NCBI GenBank assembly: GCA_003694545.1
Contig: RFKD01000019.1
Location: forward strand, 1 to 14,232
From: Candidatus Parcubacteria bacterium
GTDB lineage: Bacteria; Patescibacteriota; Minisyncoccia; Phycocordibacterales; UBA12088
DNA length: 14,232 nt
Direction: 5' to 3'
The position numbers were made by a program, and so were the translations under genes. Below, piece by piece: positions 1 through 6,237 of the stretch; positions within the stretch are counted from its first letter, which is position 1, and each line of letters starts with the position of its first letter. The notes under the pieces are model-generated. The model did no database searches. It worked only from the letters and a program-made list of their open reading frames with translations, and was not told the origin of the DNA.

Positions 1-1052
1 AGCGTGCAGGAGGGTTGCTTGGGTTCGGGGAGCTTCTTGAAGGCGGCGCAAATGGGAACAACGCTGTTGGGTGAGGTGGTGTCGGGGTATGCGGCGTGCT
101 GAGCCCACACCTCGTTTGTGTTGTTGGGAATCGTTATTGTCCACGAACCGGAAGCAATGTTTCCATCGTCAGGGATATCTGGAGTTGCGGGAGTTCTAGC
201 GACTTCTTTGCCGTTGACCGCCACAATCGCGGCAATCTGTTCGCGGGGCTGAACTTGATTGGGTTTATCTGAATGGTTGTCAAACGCAACAACGCGCACT
301 TCATACTTTCCGGCTTCCAAATCGGCTTTTACCGATGCCGTGCGCGCTTTGTCGGCCCCAAGGTCTGAGCGAAGCCATACGGAAGGGAACTTGACCACCA
401 CACCTTCGGTGAGCGGACACCGCGGAAGATCTGTAGACACTCGATCAAACACCACACAGCCAACACTCACAGAGTTTGGGTTCTTTTGCGGATCAGCAGG
501 ATGAAGGACATGCTGCACCATCACCTTGGCAATATCCTGATTGACCAATACATCGTTCACAAACACGCCCTTCTGCTCAGCAAACGGAACGCCATCTTTC
601 AAATCCGGCGTGGGGCCGAAAGTTGTGATTGTCTTTCCCGAGGAATCAATCAAAAGCATGTTCCATTGCTCTTTGTTCTGTGTGTTGGGATCAGTCTTTT
701 CCCTACCCTCATAGCCGTCGTAGCTATAGTAAGAAATAGTGTATCGCCCCGCGGGGAGCGTGACGGGCTGCGTTTCCTGCGTGGGACCACGCGATGCCAC
801 CAGGGTGTAGTTTTGAAATGTGACGATGGTGCGGCTGGGAGCCGGTTCAAAAGGACACGACGGCTTTTCCGCACCCAGCGCGGTGCTTGGCGCGAAAACG
901 CTCACTCCTATCACGACAGCCAGCAGGACGGGCGCTTTGGAAAGCGCGCCAGTCGATGAGGCCCAAGCGTCCCAAAAGAACGACTGAGACGCATTGCTTG
1001 CGCGCACCGTCTTATGCCGCCGTTGTTGAGAAATAAAAGAAAGGAAAGCCAT
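1..1052 (-). CDS. Secreted protein with two related beta-sandwich-type modules, partial (3' end outside window)
   Basis: I do not recognise a named family. The frame is open from the ATG at 1052 to the left edge (350 codons, no stop), so the C terminus is missing. Residues 1-40 are hydrophilic and basic, residues about 41-60 form a hydrophobic segment (PVLLAVVIGVSVF...) ending in ALGAEK, which looks like a type I signal peptide with cleavage after ALG; there is no lipobox. The mature part is beta-rich. Residues 99-155 and 245-298 resemble each other: each starts L-x-AG-R/K-Y, has a Y/F-D turn, an EQ pair, a GK-x-T/A stretch and ends TPD-x-x-DG, so the protein probably carries an internal duplication. 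Cysteines occur at 66, 199, 212, 335 and 349. It starts 21 bp after the sortase stop, so both genes are probably one operon and this may be a sortase substrate; the sorting signal, if any, would lie outside the window. No clear ribosome binding site precedes the ATG. Function unknown. Confidence 0.8.
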   Translation of the reverse strand, partial: MAFLSFISQQRRHKTVRASNASQSFFWDAWASSTGALSKAPVLLAVVIGVSVFAPSTALGAEKPSCPFEPAPSRTIVTFQNYTLVASRGPTQETQPVTLPAGRYTISYYSYDGYEGREKTDPNTQNKEQWNMLLIDSSGKTITTFGPTPDLKDGVPFAEQKGVFVNDVLVNQDIAKVMVQHVLHPADPQKNPNSVSVGCVVFDRVSTDLPRCPLTEGVVVKFPSVWLRSDLGADKARTASVKADLEAGKYEVRVVAFDNHSDKPNQVQPREQIAAIVAVNGKEVARTPATPDIPDDGNIASGSWTITIPNNTNEVWAQHAAYPDTTSPNSVVPICAAFKKLPEPKQPSCT

Positions 1053-1073
1053 ACACGCTGCATTAATGAATAA

Positions 1074-2033
1074 TTAATTGCCGCTCATAACAACACCCCC
1101 CGGCAAATTTGCTCGGGAAAATCGCCCAACAAACGACGCCTCCACCACATAGCGCTCTTCCTTCGCGCCAAGAGAGTTGCACGTTACTAAGACAAGGCGC
1201 TTCCCGGGAGCGTTGATAGCAATACGGGTTCCATCGACTTCAACAAGCTTTACCCGCACCACCCGATACACCTCTTCCCAACCGCCACCGCGCACGCGCA
1301 CTTCATCGCCTGGTTCCAACTCCGACACACGGTTGAAAAGTTTAAAGTTGGGATTCAACACAACAGGGCGTCCGCTCGAGTGACCAAAAATGATCATTGT
1401 CCCATTTTCGCCAATGCGAGCAGATGTGGGATAACGAGCCGCCCCCTTAAGAAGCGCGTTGTCCAAAGTTGTGGCATCCGTGGAATTTGGATTCAAGACT
1501 GGTGCCGATACGCTTATTTTAGGGATCATGATTTCCGAAGGCAGGGCGTATTGGCTCAGCCCGTCAAACCCTGAGGGGTCATTGGAACGATCCGCACGCT
1601 GTTGAGAGGCGCTATCCTGCGGAGCCCCGCCCAGTGTGTTGAGGTCTTGCGTTCCTGCTTGCGCTTGAGGACTGAGCGTGCTACTCGTGAAAGTCCGTGA
1701 CGCTAAGGAGTCTGATTGGTGAGCGGTCATTGAGACCGCCGGGGCAGTGGAACGAGACATATCGGACGAGTCCGCGCCAGCCGAACGAGCCTGGTCCTCT
1801 TCCTCGCCGCGAAATTCTTGCCCCGCACCATCCGGCAAGTAAGAAGGATCGCGGGTTTCCTCGCCCTCGTTTTGATTTTCCTCTGAGGCGACCACCGAGG
1901 TCTCTTCGCGCTGAGTAACCACCGCTTCAGGAGCAGTGACAGGCTCAGGATCTAAGCCAAGCGCCACCAGCGCGCTTGCCATGAAGGCAAAGATGCCGAT
2001 TCCGCTTACGATGAAAGAGAGTAATGCCGCCAT
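1074..2033 (-). CDS. Membrane-anchored sortase (class D/E-like transpeptidase)
   Basis: Sortases cut a sorting signal on secreted proteins and transfer them to a cell-surface acceptor. The 319-residue protein has an N-terminal membrane segment (residues about 4-27), a long acidic and Ser/Gln-rich linker (about 30-155) and a C-terminal sortase beta-barrel (about 160-305). The full catalytic triad is visible: His218 in FGHSSG, Cys285 in LVTCNSLG and Arg294 in EERYVVEA. The opening stretch IMIPKISVSAPV and the sequence around the Cys fit class D/E-like sortases, but I cannot fix the class. The linker is longer than usual for the family, which would set the catalytic domain away from the membrane. 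The ATG at 2033 is the first start after an in-frame TGA nine codons upstream; no Shine-Dalgarno is seen. The gene lies upstream of a secreted protein and behind a strong promoter at 2196-2224. Confidence 0.93.
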   Translation of the reverse strand: MAALLSFIVSGIGIFAFMASALVALGLDPEPVTAPEAVVTQREETSVVASEENQNEGEETRDPSYLPDGAGQEFRGEEEDQARSAGADSSDMSRSTAPAVSMTAHQSDSLASRTFTSSTLSPQAQAGTQDLNTLGGAPQDSASQQRADRSNDPSGFDGLSQYALPSEIMIPKISVSAPVLNPNSTDATTLDNALLKGAARYPTSARIGENGTMIIFGHSSGRPVVLNPNFKLFNRVSELEPGDEVRVRGGGWEEVYRVVRVKLVEVDGTRIAINAPGKRLVLVTCNSLGAKEERYVVEASFVGRFSRANLPGGVVMSGN

Positions 2034-2189
2034 ACGAAGTGAGTGGCTATCTAAGACTCAGGTGCAGCGCCTCTGTGACAGATATCCCGCCTGGCTTTTC
2101 CCAACAAGAAACCCCGCCACACAAGCCTTTTGGCCTTGTGTTTGCGATGGGATCGTTTTTTTCTCCTTGAGGGAACTTGCCTGGGCGCT
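2034..2189 (-). promoter_or_regulatory. Long leader of the sortase transcript with a stem-loop
   Basis: If transcription starts about 7 bases after the -10 at 2196-2201, the sortase message has a leader of about 155 bases. Positions 2119-2141 form a hairpin whose arms are ACACAAG.CC and GG.CTTGTGT around a four-base loop, with one unpaired base. On the plus strand this is followed by a weak CGAT-GGG-ATCG stem and a run of seven T (2156-2162), so the element could also act as a rightward terminator insulating the divergent region. On the minus strand an AAGGAG sequence occurs near 2165 but no start codon follows at a usable distance. Role is inferred only. Confidence 0.35.
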
Positions 2190-2195
2190 TTTTTA

Positions 2196-2224
2196 TGTAT
2201 AGCATACAAAAATAAAAAGGTCAA
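2196..2224 (-). promoter_or_regulatory. Sigma70-type promoter for the sortase operon
   Basis: Read on the minus strand: -35 TTGACC (2224-2219), a 17-base spacer, and -10 TATACA (2201-2196) preceded by TGC, giving an extended -10. The match is strong at both boxes. It points to the sortase gene and lies back-to-back with the rightward promoter, the two -35 boxes being 19 bp apart, so one regulator bound between them could affect both. Confidence 0.7.
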
Positions 2225-2243
2225 GTCCCTCGCTAAAGTTTAT

Positions 2244-2272
2244 TTGACAACACTCAGAAAGTATGATATACA
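2244..2272 (+). promoter_or_regulatory. Sigma70-type promoter for the CARDB gene
   Basis: A perfect -35 TTGACA at 2244-2249, a 17-base spacer and -10 TATACA at 2267-2272, preceded by TGA (extended -10). Predicted start near 2279, which leaves about 235 bases before the ATG at 2514. Confidence 0.72.
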
Positions 2273-2361
2273 ACCCATCAGACGCCGCACGACGAGCACC
2301 GTTGCCCCGGAGCTCGTTAAAGCGTGCGAACCTCCTCATTTCCCGCGGCGCAAGAGGCGAA

Positions 2362-2412
2362 ATGGACGGAGTACGCTCTTTATTGAAAGGAATTATTAGC
2401 CCCCTTCTTTAG
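2362..2412 (+). CDS. Possible upstream leader peptide, 16 codons
   Basis: ATG at 2362 and TAG at 2410-2412 encode MDGVRSLLKGIISPLL, a short hydrophobic/basic peptide. It is preceded by AAGAGG at 2352-2357 with a 4-base gap, one of the very few good Shine-Dalgarno matches in the window. It lies in the leader of the CARDB gene and ends 16 bases before the hairpin at 2429. A chance ORF of this size is quite possible; there is no conservation evidence. Confidence 0.25.
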   Translation: MDGVRSLLKGIISPLL

Positions 2413-2428
2413 TCCTTTATAAGAAACA

Positions 2429-2458
2429 CTGCTTAGGTGATGTAAATCATCTAAACAG
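2429..2458 (+). promoter_or_regulatory. Stem-loop with GUAA tetraloop, or palindromic operator
   Basis: Arms 2429-2441 and 2446-2458 give twelve pairs (one G-U) with a single C-A mismatch around the loop GTAA, a GNRA-type tetraloop. No T run follows, so it is not a standard terminator. It lies 55 bases before the CARDB start codon. As DNA, TTAGGTGAT/ATCATCTAA is also a nearly perfect inverted repeat that could bind a dimeric repressor; the sequence does not decide between the two. Confidence 0.55.
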
Positions 2459-2513
2459 CGGCCCGATAACGCAGATACATTAGCGCTTATCAAGCAAGGT
2501 AAAGTGATCGCGT

Positions 2514-3764
2514 ATGACCGTACCACACCACAACTACCCACCGCAAACTTCGCCCGCAAGCCAGCAGCCGGCGACTCCAGCCGCTCCGTCTGAGACTGCA
2601 CCGCCTTCTCCAGCGCAAGTTGCACTCCTGGGGGTTGCTATAGCCGTGGGGCTTGCCATGGTGGGGTTTGTGCTCATCAATATCCCGACTGCGTGGCGCG
2701 CTATCCAAAGCGCGGCGGTTTCTGTGAGCGCCCAATTCTTCCCCGCGCAAGATGACAAAGCGAAAAGCACAAGACAGACTGAAGGCAGCGCAGCGCTTAT
2801 TGTCAAAACTTCTTCTCCTGTGGTGCAGTCCGGCGAACCCTTCACCATTTCGTGGGAACACCAACCGCAAAGGGTTGGGTCTTACGCGATATCCTTTCCG
2901 TGCCGCGACGGCATTTCCGTGTATCTCCCGGATGATCTGGGCGTGTACGCTCCGGCGCCATGCGGCGCGCCGCTGCGCGTAGGAGGCTCATCGGAAAAAA
3001 TGGTTCGTGTCATCGTCGTTTCCAACGGAAGCGTGACATACCGCGATATGTCGTTTGCGGTAACCTTCTACCCTGAAGGAGAAAACGGGGGGCAAACAAG
3101 CGGATCAACAATAGTGACCGTAGAGTATCGGGCCGACCGCTCTCTTACCGTCCCTACCCAAGAAACTCTCGAACAAGCAGAAGAGCGAGCGCCAAGCCGC
3201 TCTGAAAGAGCGCCCCAACAGGGAGCGCAAGGAAGCGTGAGTGAGCGTCGAGAAGAAAGCGTTCCGTCTCAGACTACCAATCAACGCTCCTCAGGTAGTG
3301 GTAGCCAGCAGACCGCGGGCACTCCGCAAACCTCACGCTACCCGCTCCCTCCCTCCAGCTCAGGTGGAACACAACCGACGGGTAAGGCAAACCTTGTGGT
3401 GCGACAAATCGCCGTGGGATACATAGACACAGCAAACAACACCTTCATTGCCACAACCTCTCCGATCGCGCCAGACAAACGTGTGGCAGTAAAATTTGAG
3501 GTGAAGAACGAGGGGGGCACAACAGCGCCTCGCTGGCTGTTCGCCGCCGTCTTGCCAACGATGCCGCCTCATATCTTCCGATCGCAACTCCAGCAGGAGC
3601 TCAATCCTGGCGACCGTATTGAATTTGTGCTGGCGTTTGACAAGGTGCGCGCGGACCAAGACCAAGTGGAAGTGCGCATTAATGTCGACCCGGAAAACAA
3701 GGTCAACGAAAGCAACGAGGGCGACAATATGCACTCCTTCTTTGTGCCCATCCGGCGTAACTAG
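2514..3764 (+). CDS. Membrane-anchored extracellular protein with C-terminal CARDB domain
   Basis: The 416-residue protein has a short Pro/Ser/Thr-rich N terminus (1-33), one membrane segment (about 34-58, VALLGVAIAVGLAMVGFVLI), a first beta-domain (about 91-206), a low-complexity Ser/Gln/Arg/Gly linker (about 215-290) and a CARDB-type domain (about 291-413). The CARDB call rests on the layout ANLVVRQIAVG..., VKFEVKNEGG and the terminal VDPENKVNESNEGDN, which is characteristic of this adhesion-like Ig-fold family. The only two cysteines, 130 and 150, both lie in the first beta-domain and could form a disulfide outside the membrane. The most likely role is in cell-surface structure or attachment; no enzyme motif is seen. 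The ATG at 2514 directly follows an in-frame TGA (2505-2507), so no longer start exists. It is transcribed divergently from the sortase operon and ends at a shared terminator. Confidence 0.85.
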   Translation: MTVPHHNYPPQTSPASQQPATPAAPSETAPPSPAQVALLGVAIAVGLAMVGFVLINIPTAWRAIQSAAVSVSAQFFPAQDDKAKSTRQTEGSAALIVKTSSPVVQSGEPFTISWEHQPQRVGSYAISFPCRDGISVYLPDDLGVYAPAPCGAPLRVGGSSEKMVRVIVVSNGSVTYRDMSFAVTFYPEGENGGQTSGSTIVTVEYRADRSLTVPTQETLEQAEERAPSRSERAPQQGAQGSVSERREESVPSQTTNQRSSGSGSQQTAGTPQTSRYPLPPSSSGGTQPTGKANLVVRQIAVGYIDTANNTFIATTSPIAPDKRVAVKFEVKNEGGTTAPRWLFAAVLPTMPPHIFRSQLQQELNPGDRIEFVLAFDKVRADQDQVEVRINVDPENKVNESNEGDNMHSFFVPIRRN

Positions 3765-3782
3765 TGTAGATTGTTGCTCACA

Positions 3783-3828
3783 CAAACACCACCGCGCCCC
3801 GAGCTTGCTCGGGGCGCGGTGGTGTTTG
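3783..3828. terminator. Bidirectional intrinsic terminator-like hairpin
   Basis: A perfect 46-bp palindrome: two 22-base arms around TT, with the core CCGCGCCCCGAGC. It sits between the convergent CARDB and gyrB stops (3764 and 3846). The outer arm ends are CAAA/TTTG and there is no longer T tract, so termination would rest on the very stable stem. It serves both strands equally. Confidence 0.8.
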
Positions 3829-3845
3829 AGCCTTCACCTTAGCCG

Positions 3846-6032
3846 CTACACATCAATTTCCGCAAGCTTCGCGTTCGTTTGAATGAAATTCTTGCGGCTT
3901 ACCACATCGCTCCCCATAAGAATGTCGAACATCGCGTCAGCCTCGCGCGCGTCTTCCACAGTCACCTGTTTGAGCGTGCGGCGCTCGGGGTCCATCGTTG
4001 TTTCCCACAGCTCCTCGTAGTTCATCTCACCCAAACCTTTGTAGCGCTGGATATTCACCTTAGAAACCCGGCTCTTGCCCGGCGCCTCATTTGCTCCTAC
4101 GCCCTCTTCTTCCTCAGTGGGCGCCTCGCTTCCCTCACCCTCCTCACCTTCTTCTCCTACCTCCAAAGTTGCGGCGACATCTTGTGGCACGCCCATTTCT
4201 TCGAGGATCTTGAATTTTTCTTCGTCGGAGTACGCGTAGCGAACCTCTTTGCCCTTCGTAATCTTATACAGTGGCGGTTGGGCAACATACAAATGTCCCG
4301 CTTGGATAAGTTGCGGCAAGTAGCGGTAAAACAGCGTCAAGAACAGGGTGCGAATGTGAGCGCCGTCCACATCCGCGTCGGTTGCAATAATAATCTTGTG
4401 GTAGCGGAGTTTGCTTACGTCAAATGTCTCGCCAATACCGGTGCCAAGCGCGATCAGCAATTCCCGTATGCCACGCGCGCTCACAATCTTATCAAGGCGC
4501 GCCTTCTCCACATTGAGGATCTTGCCCCACATAGGCAAAACCGCTTGCGTGCGCCGATCCCTTCCTTGCTTTGCTGATCCGCCTGCAGAATCCCCCTCCA
4601 CGATGAATAACTCCGCCTCCTCAGCGCTCTTGGTTTGACAATCGGCAAGTTTGCCGGGAAGCGTCAACCCCTCCAGCACGCCTTTGCGGAGAATGGAGTC
4701 TTTAGCCGCCTTAGCGGCCTTGCGCGCACGCATCGCAAGCGCGACCTTCTCCACAATAGCGCGCGCGTCAGTAGGGTGCTCTTCAAGAAAGACATCAAAC
4801 GCTTTCGCAAAAGCAGATTCAACAGCACTGCGCGCTTCTACGGATCCCAACTTCGCCTTCGTCTGCCCTTCAAACTGGATGTTTTCAAGAAGCACCGACA
4901 CGACCGCCGTCAGCCCCTCCAGCACATCATCGCCGCTAAAGTTTTCCTCCTTTTCCTTGAGCAAATTATTACGGCGCGCGTAAGTGTTGAGCGTCCTCGT
5001 GAGCGCTGTTTTAAAGCCGGTGATATGCGTTCCTCCTTCTGGGTTATAAATGCTGTTGGCAAACCCGAACACCCGTGAAGAAATGTCGTCAACATACTGA
5101 AGGGCGATAGAGACATCCACCCCTTCCACGACTTCACGAGCAACGAAAAGATTCGGATGGACAGGTTTAAAGTGCTGGTTAATGTGGCGGACCATCGAAC
5201 CGATACCTCCTTCAAAACAAAATGTTACCGTTGGAGCGTCAAGTCTCAATTCATGAAGCCAATACAGGCCCGATCGGGCAAGTTTGGAAGGCGCAAGGTC
5301 GTCTCCCGCCACATCGCGCGCATCTATGATGCGGACGCGCATATTCGGCACGAGATACGCCTGCTGGCGCAAGTGCTCCACGATTTTTTTCCACGAAAAT
5401 TGAATGGTTGGGAATATGTCTGGATCGGGCTCAAACAATACGATCGTGCCGTGCTGATCGGACGCGCCAACCTTTTTCACCCTTGCTCGCGGCGTTCCTC
5501 TATCGTACTCCTGCACAAACCGCCCTCCGTCTCTATGCACTTCCGCGTAGAGATAGGTAGAGAGCGCGTTCACCACGGAGACACCAACGCCGTGCAGTCC
5601 GCCAGAGACCTTGTAGCCGCCGCCGCCGAACTTTCCGCCCGCGTGCAGTGTTGTCATAATGGTCTCCAACGCAGAAACCTTGGTTTGCTTGTGGATGTCC
5701 ACGGGAATGCCACGGCCGTTATCCGCAACACGCACCCTATTTCCCGGCAGTAAGGCAACCTCTATTTCTGTCGCGTGCCCCGCCATTGCCTCATCGCGCG
5801 CGTTGTCAAACACCTCCCAAATAAGGTGGTGGAGCCCTTCAGGACCCGTTGTTCCGATATACATTCCCGGGCGTTTACGCACGGGCTCAAGCCCTTCGAG
5901 AACCTGAATTGCGTCCGCGTCGTATGAAGAGGACGACTCGCTCTTGTTGGCGCGCTCGGGCGCAGAAGAAGCCGCAGAATTGCCTCCGACGGGTGATCGC
6001 GCTGAATCGTGGGCGTGCTTTGACTGTGGCAT
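3846..6032 (-). CDS. gyrB: DNA gyrase subunit B
   Basis: GyrB supplies ATP for DNA supercoiling in the GyrA2B2 complex. From the ATG at 6032 the protein is 728 residues. The GHKL ATPase shows EVFDNARDE (about 73-81), DNGRGIP (104-110) and the glycine-rich KVSGGLHGVG (141-150). The transducer follows, and the TOPRIM part shows FIVEGDSAGGSAKQGRDRR (catalytic Glu479) and DADVDGAHIRT (Asp552, Asp554). The tail has QRYKGLGEMN and ELWETTMDP. GILNVEKA-type sequence after the TOPRIM Glu favours GyrB over ParE. Two oddities: a Ser/Ala-rich head of about 38 residues before the usual start, and an acidic Gly/Glu insert (about 624-654) just before the QRYKGLGEM segment. A TTG at 6041 is an alternative start; GGAAAG lies about 4 bases before it, so that start cannot be excluded. 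No partner gyrA is in the window. Confidence 0.96.
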   Translation of the reverse strand: MPQSKHAHDSARSPVGGNSAASSAPERANKSESSSSYDADAIQVLEGLEPVRKRPGMYIGTTGPEGLHHLIWEVFDNARDEAMAGHATEIEVALLPGNRVRVADNGRGIPVDIHKQTKVSALETIMTTLHAGGKFGGGGYKVSGGLHGVGVSVVNALSTYLYAEVHRDGGRFVQEYDRGTPRARVKKVGASDQHGTIVLFEPDPDIFPTIQFSWKKIVEHLRQQAYLVPNMRVRIIDARDVAGDDLAPSKLARSGLYWLHELRLDAPTVTFCFEGGIGSMVRHINQHFKPVHPNLFVAREVVEGVDVSIALQYVDDISSRVFGFANSIYNPEGGTHITGFKTALTRTLNTYARRNNLLKEKEENFSGDDVLEGLTAVVSVLLENIQFEGQTKAKLGSVEARSAVESAFAKAFDVFLEEHPTDARAIVEKVALAMRARKAAKAAKDSILRKGVLEGLTLPGKLADCQTKSAEEAELFIVEGDSAGGSAKQGRDRRTQAVLPMWGKILNVEKARLDKIVSARGIRELLIALGTGIGETFDVSKLRYHKIIIATDADVDGAHIRTLFLTLFYRYLPQLIQAGHLYVAQPPLYKITKGKEVRYAYSDEEKFKILEEMGVPQDVAATLEVGEEGEEGEGSEAPTEEEEGVGANEAPGKSRVSKVNIQRYKGLGEMNYEELWETTMDPERRTLKQVTVEDAREADAMFDILMGSDVVSRKNFIQTNAKLAEIDV

Positions 6033-6076
6033 AGGGCGCAAAAAACTTTCCAGCGCTCAATCGCGCTTCACCTGTT

Positions 6077-6105
6077 AGTGTACCATAACGGCGGCATTCT
6101 CACAA
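6077..6105 (-). promoter_or_regulatory. Promoter for gyrB
   Basis: Minus strand: -35 TTGTGA (6105-6100), 17-base spacer, extended -10 TGG-TACACT with the -10 at 6082-6077. Predicted start near 6070, giving a leader of about 38 bases to the ATG. Confidence 0.55.
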
Positions 6106-6169
6106 AGCCCTGCCGCCTTTACTTTTTCGATCTCGTGCGCTAAGGTTGCTTTCGTTTCTTTATAAGCAG

Positions 6170-6206
6170 GCGGGCCCGCGGCTAACCGCTCGTTGGCACA
6201 ACCAAC
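6170..6206 (+). promoter_or_regulatory. Hairpins upstream of the S1-domain gene
   Basis: The palindrome GCGGGCCCGC (6170-6179), which overlaps a GCGG-CTAA-CCGC stem (6178-6189), is followed by a GTTGG-CACAA-CCAAC stem (6192-6206), 31 bases before the ATG at 6238. A TATAAG at 6161-6166 is a possible -10 but lacks a good -35. S1 genes in other bacteria can be regulated through leader structure; here that is only an inference. Confidence 0.3.
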
Positions 6207-6237
6207 AGCGTCCGCGCACCTCCCGCACCCTTAGGTT

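Larger units (their letters stand above)
2279..2513 (+). promoter_or_regulatory. Long structured 5' leader of the CARDB gene, or a small RNA
   Basis: This is most of the only stretch over 300 bases without a large gene. It starts at the predicted transcription start of a strong promoter, contains a possible 16-codon ORF (2362-2412) and a strong hairpin (2429-2458), and ends at the ATG of the CARDB gene. I checked by eye for tRNA, tmRNA, RNase P RNA and SRP RNA signatures and found none. No known riboswitch was recognised. It is much longer than the other leaders in the window. Confidence 0.4.

Noticed and set aside
2058..2120. 20-codon minus-strand ORF starting GTG in the sortase leader
   Set aside because: Although AAGG precedes it, the ORF is short, starts with GTG and overlaps the hairpin; it is not above chance.
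2320..2345. T-loop-like GGTTCGCAC on the minus strand
   Set aside because: The T-loop consensus position after GTTCG is C, not A, no flanking 5-bp stem forms, and no cloverleaf can be built.
3879..4577. 232-codon plus-strand ORF inside gyrB
   Set aside because: It is antisense to the conserved TOPRIM and tail region of gyrB, and its protein has no recognisable family; it is a shadow of GC-rich codon structure.
5157..5753. 198-codon plus-strand ORF inside gyrB
   Set aside because: Antisense to the ATPase and transducer domains; no start signals or family match.
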